This document shows positions 56,308 to 64,000 of a stretch of 64,000 nt of DNA, piece after piece (the first letter of the stretch is position 1; each line of letters begins with the position of its first letter). This stretch comes from Microbacterium sp. 10M-3C3 (GTDB lineage: Bacteria; Actinomycetota; Actinomycetes; Actinomycetales; Microbacteriaceae). The notes under the pieces were generated by a model. It was not told where the DNA came from and did not search any database. It worked only from the letters and a program-made list of their open reading frames with translations. The translations under genes were made by a program, and so were the position numbers. The stretch spans positions 186,001 through 250,000 of the forward strand of contig NZ_CP034245.1 in NCBI RefSeq assembly GCF_003931875.1, read 5' to 3'.

Positions 56308-57357
56308 GTGACGGTTCCCGATCCGCACGCTCCCCTCACCCGCCGCGCGCTGCGCGAGGCGGCGCGCGGGGTGCCCGCATCCGACGCACCCCCCGCGCGG
56401 CATGCGCGTCGGCCGCGCCTGGGCGTGCGGGCGTGGATCGCTCTCGTCGGAGCGGTCGTGCTCGTCGCCGGCGGCACCACGGCGGTGACGGCGGCGCTCA
56501 CGGCGACCGAGCCGCCCGCGGCGGCCGCGCGCGTCGGCGAGACGCCGGAGGAGTCGGTCGCCGTCCAGGTGGTGCCGCTGCCGCCGGAGGGGCTGCCCAC
56601 CCCAGAGATCACGGCGGATGCGGCGGCGACGACCGCGCTGTGCGACGAGCCCGCACTCGTGCAGGCGCTGCAGGCGGGCGACGACGGCGCGACCATCGCG
56701 GCGGCCGGCGGTGCCGAGGCGTTCCGGCTCGCCGTCGCGGCGGGGACCGCGCCGTGCCTGCGGCTGGACGACCCCGCTCGCGAGTGGGCGGTCGTGAACA
56801 AGCTCCGCCCCCACGCGCCGATCGACTTCAGCCCGGGCGGCACCGTGCGCCCCGCGGGCGTGCGCGCGCTCGAGGACGCGACGCTGCGACCGCAGGCCGC
56901 GGCGGCGCTCACGGCGCTCGTGCGGGCCGCCGCCGACGCCGGCGCGGGCGAGATCGCGATGGAGAGCGCCTACCGCTCGTACACGACGCAGCAGCGCACG
57001 TACTCCGGGCACGTCTCCGACCGCGGCCGCGAGGGCGCCGACCTCGTGAGCGCGCGCCCGGGGTTCAGCGAGCACCAGTCGGGTCTCGCGGTCGACGTCC
57101 TCCCGTGCGACGGCTCGTGCCGCACGATCGACGACCTCGCCGCGTCGCCGCAGGGTGCGTGGGTCGCCGAGCACGGGTGGGAGTTCGGCTGGATCGTGCG
57201 CTACGAGAGCGGGCGCACGGATGTCACCGGCTACGACCCCGAGCCGTGGCACCTCCGCTACATCGGCCCCGAGCTCGCGACGGCCTACCACGACGGCGGC
57301 TTCACGACGCTCGAGGAGTTCTTCGCCCTCCCACCCGCGCCCGCGTACGCCGGCTGA
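56308..57357 (+). CDS. D-alanyl-D-alanine carboxypeptidase, VanY/M15B family
   Basis: A 349-residue membrane-anchored peptidoglycan peptidase. It has a basic cytosolic N-terminus, one transmembrane helix (about residues 45-67), an Ala-rich extracellular region and a C-terminal VanY domain. That domain has AYRSYTTQQRTY, the zinc motif SEHQSGLAVDV and the catalytic EPWHLRYIG. It trims stem peptides in the cell wall. GTG 56308 follows GACAAT (56296-56301) by 6 nt, a leaderless start divergent from the radical SAM gene. Confidence 0.9.
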   Translation: MTVPDPHAPLTRRALREAARGVPASDAPPARHARRPRLGVRAWIALVGAVVLVAGGTTAVTAALTATEPPAAAARVGETPEESVAVQVVPLPPEGLPTPEITADAAATTALCDEPALVQALQAGDDGATIAAAGGAEAFRLAVAAGTAPCLRLDDPAREWAVVNKLRPHAPIDFSPGGTVRPAGVRALEDATLRPQAAAALTALVRAAADAGAGEIAMESAYRSYTTQQRTYSGHVSDRGREGADLVSARPGFSEHQSGLAVDVLPCDGSCRTIDDLAASPQGAWVAEHGWEFGWIVRYESGRTDVTGYDPEPWHLRYIGPELATAYHDGGFTTLEEFFALPPAPAYAG

Positions 57358-57363
57358 CGTCCT

Positions 57364-57433
57364 GCGGCTCGCGAGAGCGCACGGATGCACGCTTCCGCGG
57401 CCGGTTTCCGTGCATGGGCGTGTTCTCGCGAGA
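57364..57433. repeat. Intergenic palindromic element, family D copy 2 (inverted)
   Basis: The arms GGCTCGCGAGAGCGCAC and GCGTGTTCTCGCGAGACC pair, with inner GATGCACGCTTCCG / CGGTTTCCGTGCAT arms. Its reverse complement aligns closely with the element at 30410-30480 across its whole length. It lies between the VanY and acyl-CoA dehydrogenase genes; a TATCAT -10-like box for the latter follows at 57456-57461. Confidence 0.78.
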
Positions 57434-57521
57434 CCCGCTGAACGGTGGGACTCCGTATCATGGATGCTGGCACTCAGGGTCGCGCGACGCGACCGCACCA
57501 CTCGAAGCGGAGGGGCACGCG

Positions 57522-58685
57522 ATGGACCGCGACATCTACGACGAAGACCACGAGGCGTTCCGGGACGTCGTGAAGGAGTTCGTCAAGCGCTACGTGACGA
57601 ACGAGGCGCGTGAGCGCTGGGACGCGGCGGGCGAGATCGACCGCGAGACGATGCTCGCCGCGGGACAGTCCGGGCTCATCGGCCTGTCGGTGCCCGACGA
57701 GTTCGGCGGCGCGGGGATGCTGCAGGACTACCGCTTCCGTACGATCGTCATGGAAGAGGTCATCCGGGCCGGCGCCGGGTCGCTCGCGGGCGCCTTCGGC
57801 ATCCAGGACGACCTCGCCGTGCCCTACCTCGCGCACTTCGGCACGCCCGCGCAGCAGGAGAAGTGGCTGCCCGGCATGGCCACGGGCGAGGTGATCGGCG
57901 CCCTCGCGATGACCGAGCCGGGCGCCGGCAGCGACCTGCGCGGTGCGTCGACGACGGCGAAGAAGGTCGACGGCGGCTACCTCGTGAACGGCGCGAAGAC
58001 GTTCATCTCGAGCGGCAAGACCGCCGACCTCGTCGTCACCTTCGTCAAGACCGGCGAGGGCAACCGGGCGGACGCGTTCAGCCTGCTGCTGATCGAGAAC
58101 GGCATGCCGGGCTTCGACCACGGCAAGACGCTCCACAAGATGGGCTTCCACGGCCACGACACGGCGGAGCTCTCGTTCACCGACGTGTTCGTGCCCGACG
58201 AGAACCTCATCGGCGGCGAGGAGGGGCATGGGTTCGTGCAGCTCATGCGCAACCTGCCGCTCGAGCGCCTCTCCATCGGCGTGGCCGCGGCGGCGGCCGC
58301 ACAGGCCGGCTTCGAGTGGACGCTCGACTACGTCAAGAGCCGCGAGGCCTTCGGCACGCCCGTGATCGACTTCCAGAACACGCGCTTCCAGCTGGCCGAC
58401 GTCGCCACGACCGTCGACGTCTTGTGGGCGTATGTCGACCGCGCGATCGAGCTGTATGGGGAGGGCGAGCTGACTCCCGAGGAGGCCGCGAAGGTCAAGT
58501 TCTGGACGACCGAGCGCGAGGGCGAGGTGCTCGACGCGTGCGTGCAGCTGCACGGCGGCTACGGCTACATCACGGAGTACCCGATCGCGCGGGCGTACCT
58601 CGATGCGCGTGTGCACCGCATCTACGGCGGCACGAACGAGATCATGCGGGAGATCGTCGGCCGTCAGCTCGCCGGCCGACGCTGA
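57522..58685 (+). CDS. Acyl-CoA dehydrogenase
   Basis: A 387-residue flavoenzyme that introduces a double bond into an acyl-CoA. The N-terminal helical domain is followed by GALAMTEPGAGSDLRGASTTA (FAD/substrate contact), GAKTFISSGKTADLVVT, MGFHGHDTAELSFTDVFVPDENLIG and QNTRFQLADVAT. The C-terminal signature QLHGGYGYITEYPIARAYLDARVHRIYGGTNEIMREI is present. In that motif the position that is the catalytic Glu in short/medium-chain enzymes appears as the Glu of GGTNEI, as usual. ATG 57522 follows GGAGGGGC. No partner beta-oxidation genes are adjacent. Confidence 0.92.
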   Translation: MDRDIYDEDHEAFRDVVKEFVKRYVTNEARERWDAAGEIDRETMLAAGQSGLIGLSVPDEFGGAGMLQDYRFRTIVMEEVIRAGAGSLAGAFGIQDDLAVPYLAHFGTPAQQEKWLPGMATGEVIGALAMTEPGAGSDLRGASTTAKKVDGGYLVNGAKTFISSGKTADLVVTFVKTGEGNRADAFSLLLIENGMPGFDHGKTLHKMGFHGHDTAELSFTDVFVPDENLIGGEEGHGFVQLMRNLPLERLSIGVAAAAAAQAGFEWTLDYVKSREAFGTPVIDFQNTRFQLADVATTVDVLWAYVDRAIELYGEGELTPEEAAKVKFWTTEREGEVLDACVQLHGGYGYITEYPIARAYLDARVHRIYGGTNEIMREIVGRQLAGRR

Positions 58686-58761
58686 CCACGGCCGGTCGGC
58701 CGTCCCGGCAGGTCGCGCCGGCCGGCGCTGACGTCGGCTGCTCGCCGGCGCGGGCCGAGGC

Positions 58762-60000
58762 TCAGCGCGAGAGGTTGCCGCTCGAGCACGTCTCCTGCGC
58801 CGCGGTCGAGCCGGTGATGCTCGGCGGCAGCGCGACGGCGGTCGGCGCATCCGTCGGCGTCGGCTCCGCGGATGCGGGGGGCTGCTCGCCGGGCGCGGGT
58901 GTCGGCGTCACCTCGACCGTGCCGCCGTTGGACGACACGCCGCCGGTGATGTCGATCGGCTGGTTCGCGGCGAGGGCGTCCCACAGCACCTGCGCGGCCG
59001 TCTGGTTGGGGACCACGCGGTTGGGATCGCCCGGGGCGGGGAGCGTCGGGTACTGCACGAACGCGATCTGGTCGAACGGCACGTCCTTGACGGCGAGGCC
59101 GATCTGCACCGCGGTAAGCGGGTTGGTCAGGCGGTCGTTGGGTGTGATGCTGTCGAGCGCGCCCGTGGCGAGCCGGTACAGGGTCGCCGGGTTGGAGAGC
59201 ACCTCGTCGCTCGCGAGCTTGCGGGCCAGGCGCGACATGTACTGCTGCTGGTTGCTCACACGGGCAAGGTCGCTCTGGTCGCCCACGCCGTAGCGGGTGC
59301 GGAGGAACTGCAGCGCGTCGATCCCCGAGACCGTGCGCGGCCCGGCCGGCCAGTCGATGCCGGTGTTGCGGTCGCGGATGCCCTTGGCGAGGCACACCTC
59401 GACGCCGCCGACGGCGTTCGTGACCTCGATGACGCCGCCGAAGGTGACGGTCGCCGCGAACGGGATGTCCTGGCCGCTCATGCGTGAGACCGCCTTGGTC
59501 GCGCACGCGAGACCGCCGATCTCGAACAGCGCGTTGATCTGCGTCGTGCCGCCGCCCCATTCGCCGCCGTTGGTGCGCGTGCACCCGGGCGCCTGGATGA
59601 TGAGGTCGCGGGGGAAGGAGACGACGGTCACGCGGCGCGGCGCATCCGAGATGTGCAGCAGGATGTTGACGTCGTTGAGCTTGTTCGACGCCTCGGCGCC
59701 CTTGCAGCGGTTGCCGAACAGGTGCGCGTACTCGTCCTCGCACTCGTCGATGCCGGTGAGGAAGAGGTTGACGCCGCCTTCGATCTGCCCGATGTCCGGC
59801 GGCACGACCAGGTCGTCGTCGAGCGCGACGGCGTCGTCGACGAGGCTCGCGTTGAGGTCGTAGAGCGCGTACGTGGCGGTGCCGAGGCTCGCGACGAGCA
59901 CGACCGCGAGCGCCGCGCCGAGGACCGTCGCGATCTGCCGGCCGATGCCGGGGGAGCGCAGCCGCGCGTGGCGTGCCACCGTCCTGCGTCGCCGTGCCAT
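58762..60000 (-). CDS. LytR-CpsA-Psr (LCP) family cell-wall ligase
   Basis: A 412-residue membrane protein. It has an Arg-rich cytosolic start, one transmembrane helix (about residues 25-45), then the LCP domain: LNDVNILLHISD, VTVVSFPRDLIIQAPG, TTQINALFEIGG and GIDALQFLRTRYGVGDQSDLARVSNQQQYM. LCP proteins attach teichoic-acid-like or other glycopolymers to peptidoglycan outside the membrane. A Pro/Thr-rich tail ends with two Cys (one in TAAQETCSSG). ATG 60000 follows GGAGGGGGC. A TAGACT box near 60032-60037 could be its -10. Confidence 0.93.
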   Translation of the reverse strand: MARRRRTVARHARLRSPGIGRQIATVLGAALAVVLVASLGTATYALYDLNASLVDDAVALDDDLVVPPDIGQIEGGVNLFLTGIDECEDEYAHLFGNRCKGAEASNKLNDVNILLHISDAPRRVTVVSFPRDLIIQAPGCTRTNGGEWGGGTTQINALFEIGGLACATKAVSRMSGQDIPFAATVTFGGVIEVTNAVGGVEVCLAKGIRDRNTGIDWPAGPRTVSGIDALQFLRTRYGVGDQSDLARVSNQQQYMSRLARKLASDEVLSNPATLYRLATGALDSITPNDRLTNPLTAVQIGLAVKDVPFDQIAFVQYPTLPAPGDPNRVVPNQTAAQVLWDALAANQPIDITGGVSSNGGTVEVTPTPAPGEQPPASAEPTPTDAPTAVALPPSITGSTAAQETCSSGNLSR

Positions 60001-60087
60001 GCCGCCCCCTCCGCGTCGACCCCTCGCGAGTCTAGGGGTGGCGCGCGCCGGAGCCGGGGATGCGCGGGCGGCCCGCGGTGCCGTGGC

Positions 60088-60864
60088 TCACGCGAGGCCC
60101 CACGGCCACGTCGCCCACAGCAGCGCCGCGGACAGCGTCCAGAACCCCGCCATGAACGCGAGGTCGCGGGCGCGGAACGGCACCACGTATCGCTCCGTGC
60201 GCGTGGGGTGCGCGCCGAACGCGCGCGCGTCCATCGCGAGGGCGACCCGCTCGGCGTGCCGGATGCCCCCGGCCAGGAGCGGCACGACGGAGCCCGCGCC
60301 GCGCGCGAGCGCCGCCAGCGGGCCGGGCCGGGCGCCGCGCACGCGGTGGGCCCGGCGGATCTGCTCGAGCTCGCGACCGAAGCGCGGGACGAACCGGATG
60401 CCCGCGAGCGCGGCGTATCCGATCCGGTACGGCACGCGCGCCTGCTGTACGAGCGAGCGGACGAGGTCGGCGCCGCTCGTCGTCAGGCCCCCGATGAGCG
60501 CGAGGGAGGCGATGGCGCCGAGCCGGGTCGCGGTGGCGTACCCGACCTCGAGCGCGCCCGCGGTCAGCGCGACCCCGCCGACATCGAGCACGACCGGCGA
60601 CGGCGGCAGGCGCGCCGCATCCGCCCACAGTGCGAGGGCGGACCCCAGCACGCCCACGGCGACCGGCACCGCGACCAGCAGCACGAGCGCGAGCCGGCCC
60701 GACCAGCGCGCGCCGACCGCGAGCACCGCGTAGGCGAGCGCGGCGAACAGGAGCGGTGTGGTCAGGTCGCGCACGAACACGAGCACGAGCATCGCGGGGA
60801 GGGGCGCGGCGAGCTTGGCGAGCGGATTCAGCCCGCCCAGCGCGCCGCCGCGGGCCGGGGTCAT
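60088..60864 (-). CDS. ECF transporter transmembrane (T) component
   Basis: A 258-residue EcfT/CbiQ-like protein with about six helices. The coupling motifs are AERVALAMDARAFGAHP and the related ELEQIRRAHRVRGARPGPL, which contact the two ATPase domains. It connects the substrate-binding S component to ATP hydrolysis. The ATG overlaps the ATPase stop by 4 bp, and the ATPase in turn overlaps the S component gene, so the whole importer is one coupled operon in S-A-T order, as in ykoE-ykoD-ykoC. Confidence 0.9.
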   Translation of the reverse strand: MTPARGGALGGLNPLAKLAAPLPAMLVLVFVRDLTTPLLFAALAYAVLAVGARWSGRLALVLLVAVPVAVGVLGSALALWADAARLPPSPVVLDVGGVALTAGALEVGYATATRLGAIASLALIGGLTTSGADLVRSLVQQARVPYRIGYAALAGIRFVPRFGRELEQIRRAHRVRGARPGPLAALARGAGSVVPLLAGGIRHAERVALAMDARAFGAHPTRTERYVVPFRARDLAFMAGFWTLSAALLWATWPWGLA

Positions 60865-62630
60865 CGCGCGTCTCCCGGCAGGTCGCGCAGCCGCACCACG
60901 TCGGACAGCTCCGGATGCGACGACAGCGCGCGCAGCGCGCGGGCGAGTGGCGGCGTCCGCAGGCCCGCCGAGCGCACGCGCGCCTCGTCGGCGAGCACCG
61001 CAGCGGCGTCGCCGGCGGCGACGACGCGACCGTCGGACAGGACGATCGCGGTGTCGGCGTGCTCGGCCACGAGCTGCATGTCGTGGGTGACGACGACGAT
61101 CGTCGTCCCGGCGCGTCGCAGCTCCTCGAGCAGGTCGAGGAGCTCGTCGGCGCGGGCGCGGTCCTGCCCGAACGTGGGCTCGTCGAGGACGAGCACGGGG
61201 GCGCCCGCGACGAGCGCGGTGCCCACCGAGAGGCGGCGCTTCTGGCCGCCCGACAGCGTGAACGGATGGCGGTCGGCGTGGTCTGCGAGCCCGAAGCGAT
61301 CGAGCAGCTCGTCGGTGCGCGCCGCGATGTCGGCGGCGGGGAGGCGCTGCATCCGCAGGCCGTGGGCGAGCTCCTCGCGGACGCTCGTCGCGAGGAACTG
61401 GTGCTCGGGGTTCTGGAAGACGAAGCCGACCGTGCGTGCGAGGGTGCGCGGGTCGGCGCGGGAGACGTCGACACCGCCCACGTGCACGGTGCCGCGGGGC
61501 GGGCGTTGCACGCCCGCGATCGCCTGCGCGAGCGTGCTCTTGCCGGCGCCGTTGCGCCCGACGATCGCGACGAAGGCGCCGCGGGGGACGTCGAGGTCAA
61601 CGTCGGAGAGCACCGTCCGCCGCATCCGGCCGCGGCCGCGCGCGACCGTCAGGCCGCGGACGCGCACGACGGCGCCGCCGGTGAGTGCGGCGGCCGTCCC
61701 GGATGCGCGGGCCGATGCGCGGACCGCCGCGCGCCCGCCGGGCGACGGGATGCGCTCGAGCGCCGCGCGCAGCTCGGCGGGGGTCAGCGGCAGCGGGTCG
61801 AGCGCGTAGCCGGCGCGGCGCAGCCGCAGGGCGGCCAGCGTCGCGGTCGGCAGCCACACGCCGAGGGCCACGAGCTCGCCGGCGCGCCGGCGGAGCACGT
61901 CGTCGACGGGGCCGGCCATGACCGTTCGGCCGCCGGCGTCCAGCACCACGATGCGATTCACGATCTCGAGCGCATCGTCGAGGTCGTGCTCGATGAGCAG
62001 CACGGAGCGCTCGCCGCCCGACACGAGCTCGGCGAGGGCGCGGTAGACCTCCGTGATGCCCTCGGGGTCGAGGTTCGCCGTCGGCTCGTCGAGCACGAGC
62101 AGCCGGGGGCCGAGGGCGAGCGCCGCGGCGATCGCCAGGCGCTGCCTCCCGCCGCCGGAGAGCGCCTCGGGGTCGTCGTCGCGGCGGTGCCACAGGTCGA
62201 CGCGCCGCAGCGCCGCCTCGGCGCGCGCGAGCACCTCGGTCACCGGCAGGCGCAGGTTCTCGGGCCCGAACGCCGCCTCGTCGAGAACGGATGCGGTGAC
62301 GATCTGCGCGTCCGGATCCTGGAACACGACGCCCACGCGCTGGGCGAGGCGCGGGACCGGCGTCGTCGCCGCATCCGCGCCCGCCACGTGCACCGTCCCC
62401 GACACCTCCGCCGGCAGGGTCTGCGGGATCAGCCCGTTCGCCGCGAGGGCGAGCGTGGACTTGCCCGACCCGCTCGGGCCGAGCAGCAGCACCACCTCTC
62501 CCGGGGCGACCTCGAGCGTCGCCGACGACGGCGCCGCCCGGTCGGCGCCGTCGTGCGTCACGGCGAGGGCGCGCACGTCGAGCACCGGCATCGGCGGACC
62601 GGGAGCCGGTGCGGGCTCGGTCGCGCTCAC
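60861..62630 (-). CDS. ECF transporter ATPase with two fused nucleotide-binding domains (YkoD-like)
   Basis: A 589-residue protein with two ABC ATPase domains in one chain. Domain 1 has Walker A GPSGSGKS, signature LSGGGRQR and Walker B LLVLDEPTANLDP. Domain 2 has GRNGAGKS, LSGGQKRR and VLVLDEPTFGQDR. A linker of about 90 residues separates them. This fused layout is typical of YkoD in thiamine-precursor (HMP) importers, whereas many ECF systems use two separate genes. The GTG at 62630 overlaps the S-component stop; the much longer open frame upstream is only an overlap of coding frames. Confidence 0.92.
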   Translation of the reverse strand: MSATEPAPAPGPPMPVLDVRALAVTHDGADRAAPSSATLEVAPGEVVLLLGPSGSGKSTLALAANGLIPQTLPAEVSGTVHVAGADAATTPVPRLAQRVGVVFQDPDAQIVTASVLDEAAFGPENLRLPVTEVLARAEAALRRVDLWHRRDDDPEALSGGGRQRLAIAAALALGPRLLVLDEPTANLDPEGITEVYRALAELVSGGERSVLLIEHDLDDALEIVNRIVVLDAGGRTVMAGPVDDVLRRRAGELVALGVWLPTATLAALRLRRAGYALDPLPLTPAELRAALERIPSPGGRAAVRASARASGTAAALTGGAVVRVRGLTVARGRGRMRRTVLSDVDLDVPRGAFVAIVGRNGAGKSTLAQAIAGVQRPPRGTVHVGGVDVSRADPRTLARTVGFVFQNPEHQFLATSVREELAHGLRMQRLPAADIAARTDELLDRFGLADHADRHPFTLSGGQKRRLSVGTALVAGAPVLVLDEPTFGQDRARADELLDLLEELRRAGTTIVVVTHDMQLVAEHADTAIVLSDGRVVAAGDAAAVLADEARVRSAGLRTPPLARALRALSSHPELSDVVRLRDLPGDAR

Positions 62631-63181
62631 CGCCGCGCGAGGCCGCGCGCCACGCCGGTGCGGCGGAGGGCCGTGCCCACCCACAGCCCGGCCGCCGTCC
62701 ACGCGACCGGCCCGAGCACCGCGATCGCGAGGTAGCTCGCCTCGACGACGGGGGCGAAGGCGTCGAGGTCGACGGCGAACCACACGGCGACGGCCACGAT
62801 CGCGCCGATGATCACCGCCGAGACGAAGAACCGCCACGCCTGCCACACGCGGTAGCGGGTGACGGCGGCCACGAGCTCCTGGATGCCGCCGAACAGGACG
62901 GCGGTGCCGAGGAATCGCAGCGTCCACTGCGGCGCGATGGCGCTGGAGGCCAGAGCGGCAAGCACGTGCGCGAGCAGCGCGGCCCACGGGCCGCGCACGA
63001 CCTGCTGCGCGACGATGCCCGGCAGCACGTGCGAGCCGAGCACCAGCCCGTACGCCCACGGCGCCGCGACGAGCACCACGGGCGTGAGCCACCCCGCCAC
63101 GCCGCCCACGACGCCGCACGCGATGCCGACCGCGGCGCACACCATCAGCACGCGGGTCGGAAGGCGGGATGCGGCGACCAC
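62627..63181 (-). CDS. ECF transporter substrate-binding (S) component, YkoE-like
   Basis: A 184-residue integral membrane protein with about five or six helices. The central part (LGSHVLPGIVAQQVVRGPWAALLAHVLAALASSAIAPQW and GGIQELVAAVTRYRVWQAWRF) matches the YkoE pattern, so the ligand is probably hydroxymethylpyrimidine or thiamine. I place the start at GTG 63181: a TACGCT box (63088 region equivalent, 63088 excluded; exact bases 63088 do not apply) is at 63188-63193, exactly 6 nt upstream, giving a leaderless message. GTG 63205 is the longer alternative. No TPP riboswitch is visible upstream. Confidence 0.83.
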   Translation of the reverse strand: MVAASRLPTRVLMVCAAVGIACGVVGGVAGWLTPVVLVAAPWAYGLVLGSHVLPGIVAQQVVRGPWAALLAHVLAALASSAIAPQWTLRFLGTAVLFGGIQELVAAVTRYRVWQAWRFFVSAVIIGAIVAVAVWFAVDLDAFAPVVEASYLAIAVLGPVAWTAAGLWVGTALRRTGVARGLARR

Positions 63182-63240
63182 GGATTCAGCGTATCCGCGC
63201 GGCACGACGCTCGAGCCCTGCCTCTCGTCGTCGAGTAATC

Positions 63241-63279
63241 CACAGGTGCCAACCCAGCATGGGCTGGGAAGGTCCTGTG
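63241..63279. other. Nested hairpin between divergent genes
   Basis: The outer arms CACAGG (63241-63246) and CCTGTG (63274-63279) enclose the inner stem CCCAGC-ATGG-GCTGGG (63253-63268). It lies between the YkoE-like gene and the subtilase gene and just upstream of a -10-like TATGTT (63283-63288) for the latter. It may be an operator pair or a leader structure. The remaining part of this 170-nt gap shows nothing else. Confidence 0.5.
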
Positions 63280-63351
63280 AGCTATGTTTGTCGAACGCGC
63301 GCCGACGTCGTCGCGCAGATCGCTCACATCACCCCCCGTTTGGAGCGCAGT

Positions 63352-64000
63352 ATGGGTCGTTCCCTGCGAACGATCGCGGCCGTCACCCTGGCCGCGTTGT
63401 TCACCGGCACCACAGCAACCGCCAGTTTCGGCGCGGTCGTCGCGGGGGAGGTGAACAGACCCGTTCCGATCGACGTCCCCAGCGGCCAGTACATCGTGCT
63501 CCTCGAGGACGCCCCCGCCGCCACCTACGACGGCGGCAAGGCCGACCTCCGTGCGACGCAGCCGGAGAAGGGCGACAAGCTCGATGCGCGCGCGCCCGAA
63601 GTGGAGGCGTACTCGGACTACCTCGAGAAGAAGCAGAAGGACGTCGCCGCCGAGGCCGGCGTCGACCCCGCCTACTCGTACACGCTCGCGCTGAACGGGT
63701 TCAGCGCGCGCCTGACGTCCGAGCAGGCGGCGAAGCTGTCCGTCACGAAGGGCGTCGAGGCGGTCGTCCCCGACGAGATCCGCCACCCCGTCGCCGTGCC
63801 CTCCACCGAGTTCCTCGGCCTCGAGGGCGAAGGCGGCGTGTGGGAGTCGGTGGGCGGCGTGAGCGAAGCCGGCAAGGGCACCGTCGTCGGTGTCATCGAC
63901 ACCGGCATCGCGCCGGAGAACCCCTCGTTCGCCGGCGACCCGCTCGGCACGACCCCCGGCGACGAGCCGTACCTCGAGGGCAACACGGTCGTCTTCGACA
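63352..64000 (+). CDS. Secreted subtilisin-like serine protease (S8), 3' end outside window
   Basis: The first 216 residues are visible; the frame is open to the window end. A signal peptide (MGRSLRTIAAVTLAALFTGTTATASFG) is followed by an inhibitor-I9 type propeptide (about residues 45-145; YIVLLEDAPAATYDGG, YSYTLALNGFSARLTSEQAAKL, VEAVVPDE). The subtilase core begins at WESVGGVSEAGKGTVVGVIDTGIAPENPSF, which contains the catalytic Asp. His and Ser of the triad lie beyond the window. The ATG has TTTGGAG about 6 nt upstream. It is a typical large extracellular protease of actinobacteria. Confidence 0.9.
   Translation, partial: MGRSLRTIAAVTLAALFTGTTATASFGAVVAGEVNRPVPIDVPSGQYIVLLEDAPAATYDGGKADLRATQPEKGDKLDARAPEVEAYSDYLEKKQKDVAAEAGVDPAYSYTLALNGFSARLTSEQAAKLSVTKGVEAVVPDEIRHPVAVPSTEFLGLEGEGGVWESVGGVSEAGKGTVVGVIDTGIAPENPSFAGDPLGTTPGDEPYLEGNTVVFD

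Noticed and set aside
63206..63351. Possible TPP riboswitch for the YkoEDC-type importer
   Set aside because: I looked for the conserved CTGAGA and ACC(C)TTTGAACCTGATCTGG-like segments on the minus strand and found none. The leaderless start at 63181 also leaves no room for a riboswitch.
1..64000. Mobile elements, prophage, integrase or attachment sites
   Set aside because: No transposase, integrase, phage structural or toxin-antitoxin genes are recognisable, and composition is even throughout. The palindromic elements carry no genes.
1..64000. tRNA, rRNA or other known structured RNA genes
   Set aside because: No T-loop GTTCRANNC with matching acceptor stems, and no rRNA signature, was found in the intergenic gaps on reading.

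Overview
The window looks like chromosomal DNA of a high-GC Gram-positive actinobacterium, most likely Microbacteriaceae and close to Microbacterium. The reasons are the very high G+C with strong G/C preference at third codon positions, many GTG starts, a sortase-E type LAxTG anchor, an LCP-family cell-wall protein, a DUF3073 protein, and the very frequent words GCCGCATCC / GGATGCGGC. The taxonomic call is an inference from these features. I see no rRNA, tRNA, CRISPR array, prophage or insertion sequence.

Layout. (1) 1-18.1 kb is a catabolic region: two XRE-cupin regulators, an adenosine/adenine deaminase-like enzyme, and a translationally coupled minus-strand operon (aldehyde dehydrogenase, flavin monooxygenase, two-subunit TPP decarboxylase, GMC oxidoreductase). 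It continues with an ATZ/TRZ-type amidohydrolase, a giant fused molybdenum hydroxylase, a nucleoside phosphorylase, XdhC and MocA. (2) 18.2-21.7 kb holds a lytic transglycosylase, a 2-hydroxyacid dehydrogenase, a DUF1761 protein and purQ-purS. (3) 21.8-27.9 kb is a LacI-controlled glucoside uptake unit (ABC importer, GH1 beta-glucosidase, LacI). (4) 28-39.8 kb carries a uracil/xanthine permease and purC, purD, purM and purF, mixed with a TfoX-domain protein, a PadR-MFS export unit, an SCP-like protein and an M19 dipeptidase-like protein. (5) 39.9-52.7 kb has a surface-anchored PhoA, a universal stress protein, a PadR/DUF4097 unit facing a headless MerR-TipAS gene, topoisomerase IB, a two-gene fluoride channel, an RND transporter, a DUF998 protein and an aldose 1-epimerase. 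(6) 52.9-64 kb has a DEAD-box helicase, a radical SAM protein, a VanY-type carboxypeptidase, an acyl-CoA dehydrogenase, an LCP protein, a YkoEDC-type ECF importer and the start of a secreted subtilase.

How it works together. The first 17 kb reads as one regulon for nitrogen-heterocycle or organosulfonate use. The amidohydrolase promoter and the aldehyde-dehydrogenase operon promoter carry the same 19-bp inverted repeat at exactly the same distance from a -10 box, and an XRE-cupin gene lies beside one of them. The Mo-hydroxylase has its own maturation genes (xdhC, mocA). The purine genes are scattered over several promoters, and purL is not in the window.

Two architecture-level signals stand out. 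First, many genes begin 6-7 nt after a TANNNT or GACAAT -10 box, which implies widespread leaderless transcription and helps fix several start codons. Second, imperfect palindromic elements of about 55-107 bp in several families lie between genes, and some also sit in frame inside coding regions (the Mo-hydroxylase linkers and the helicase N-terminus). Everything here was read by eye from the sequence; no database search or folding program was run.
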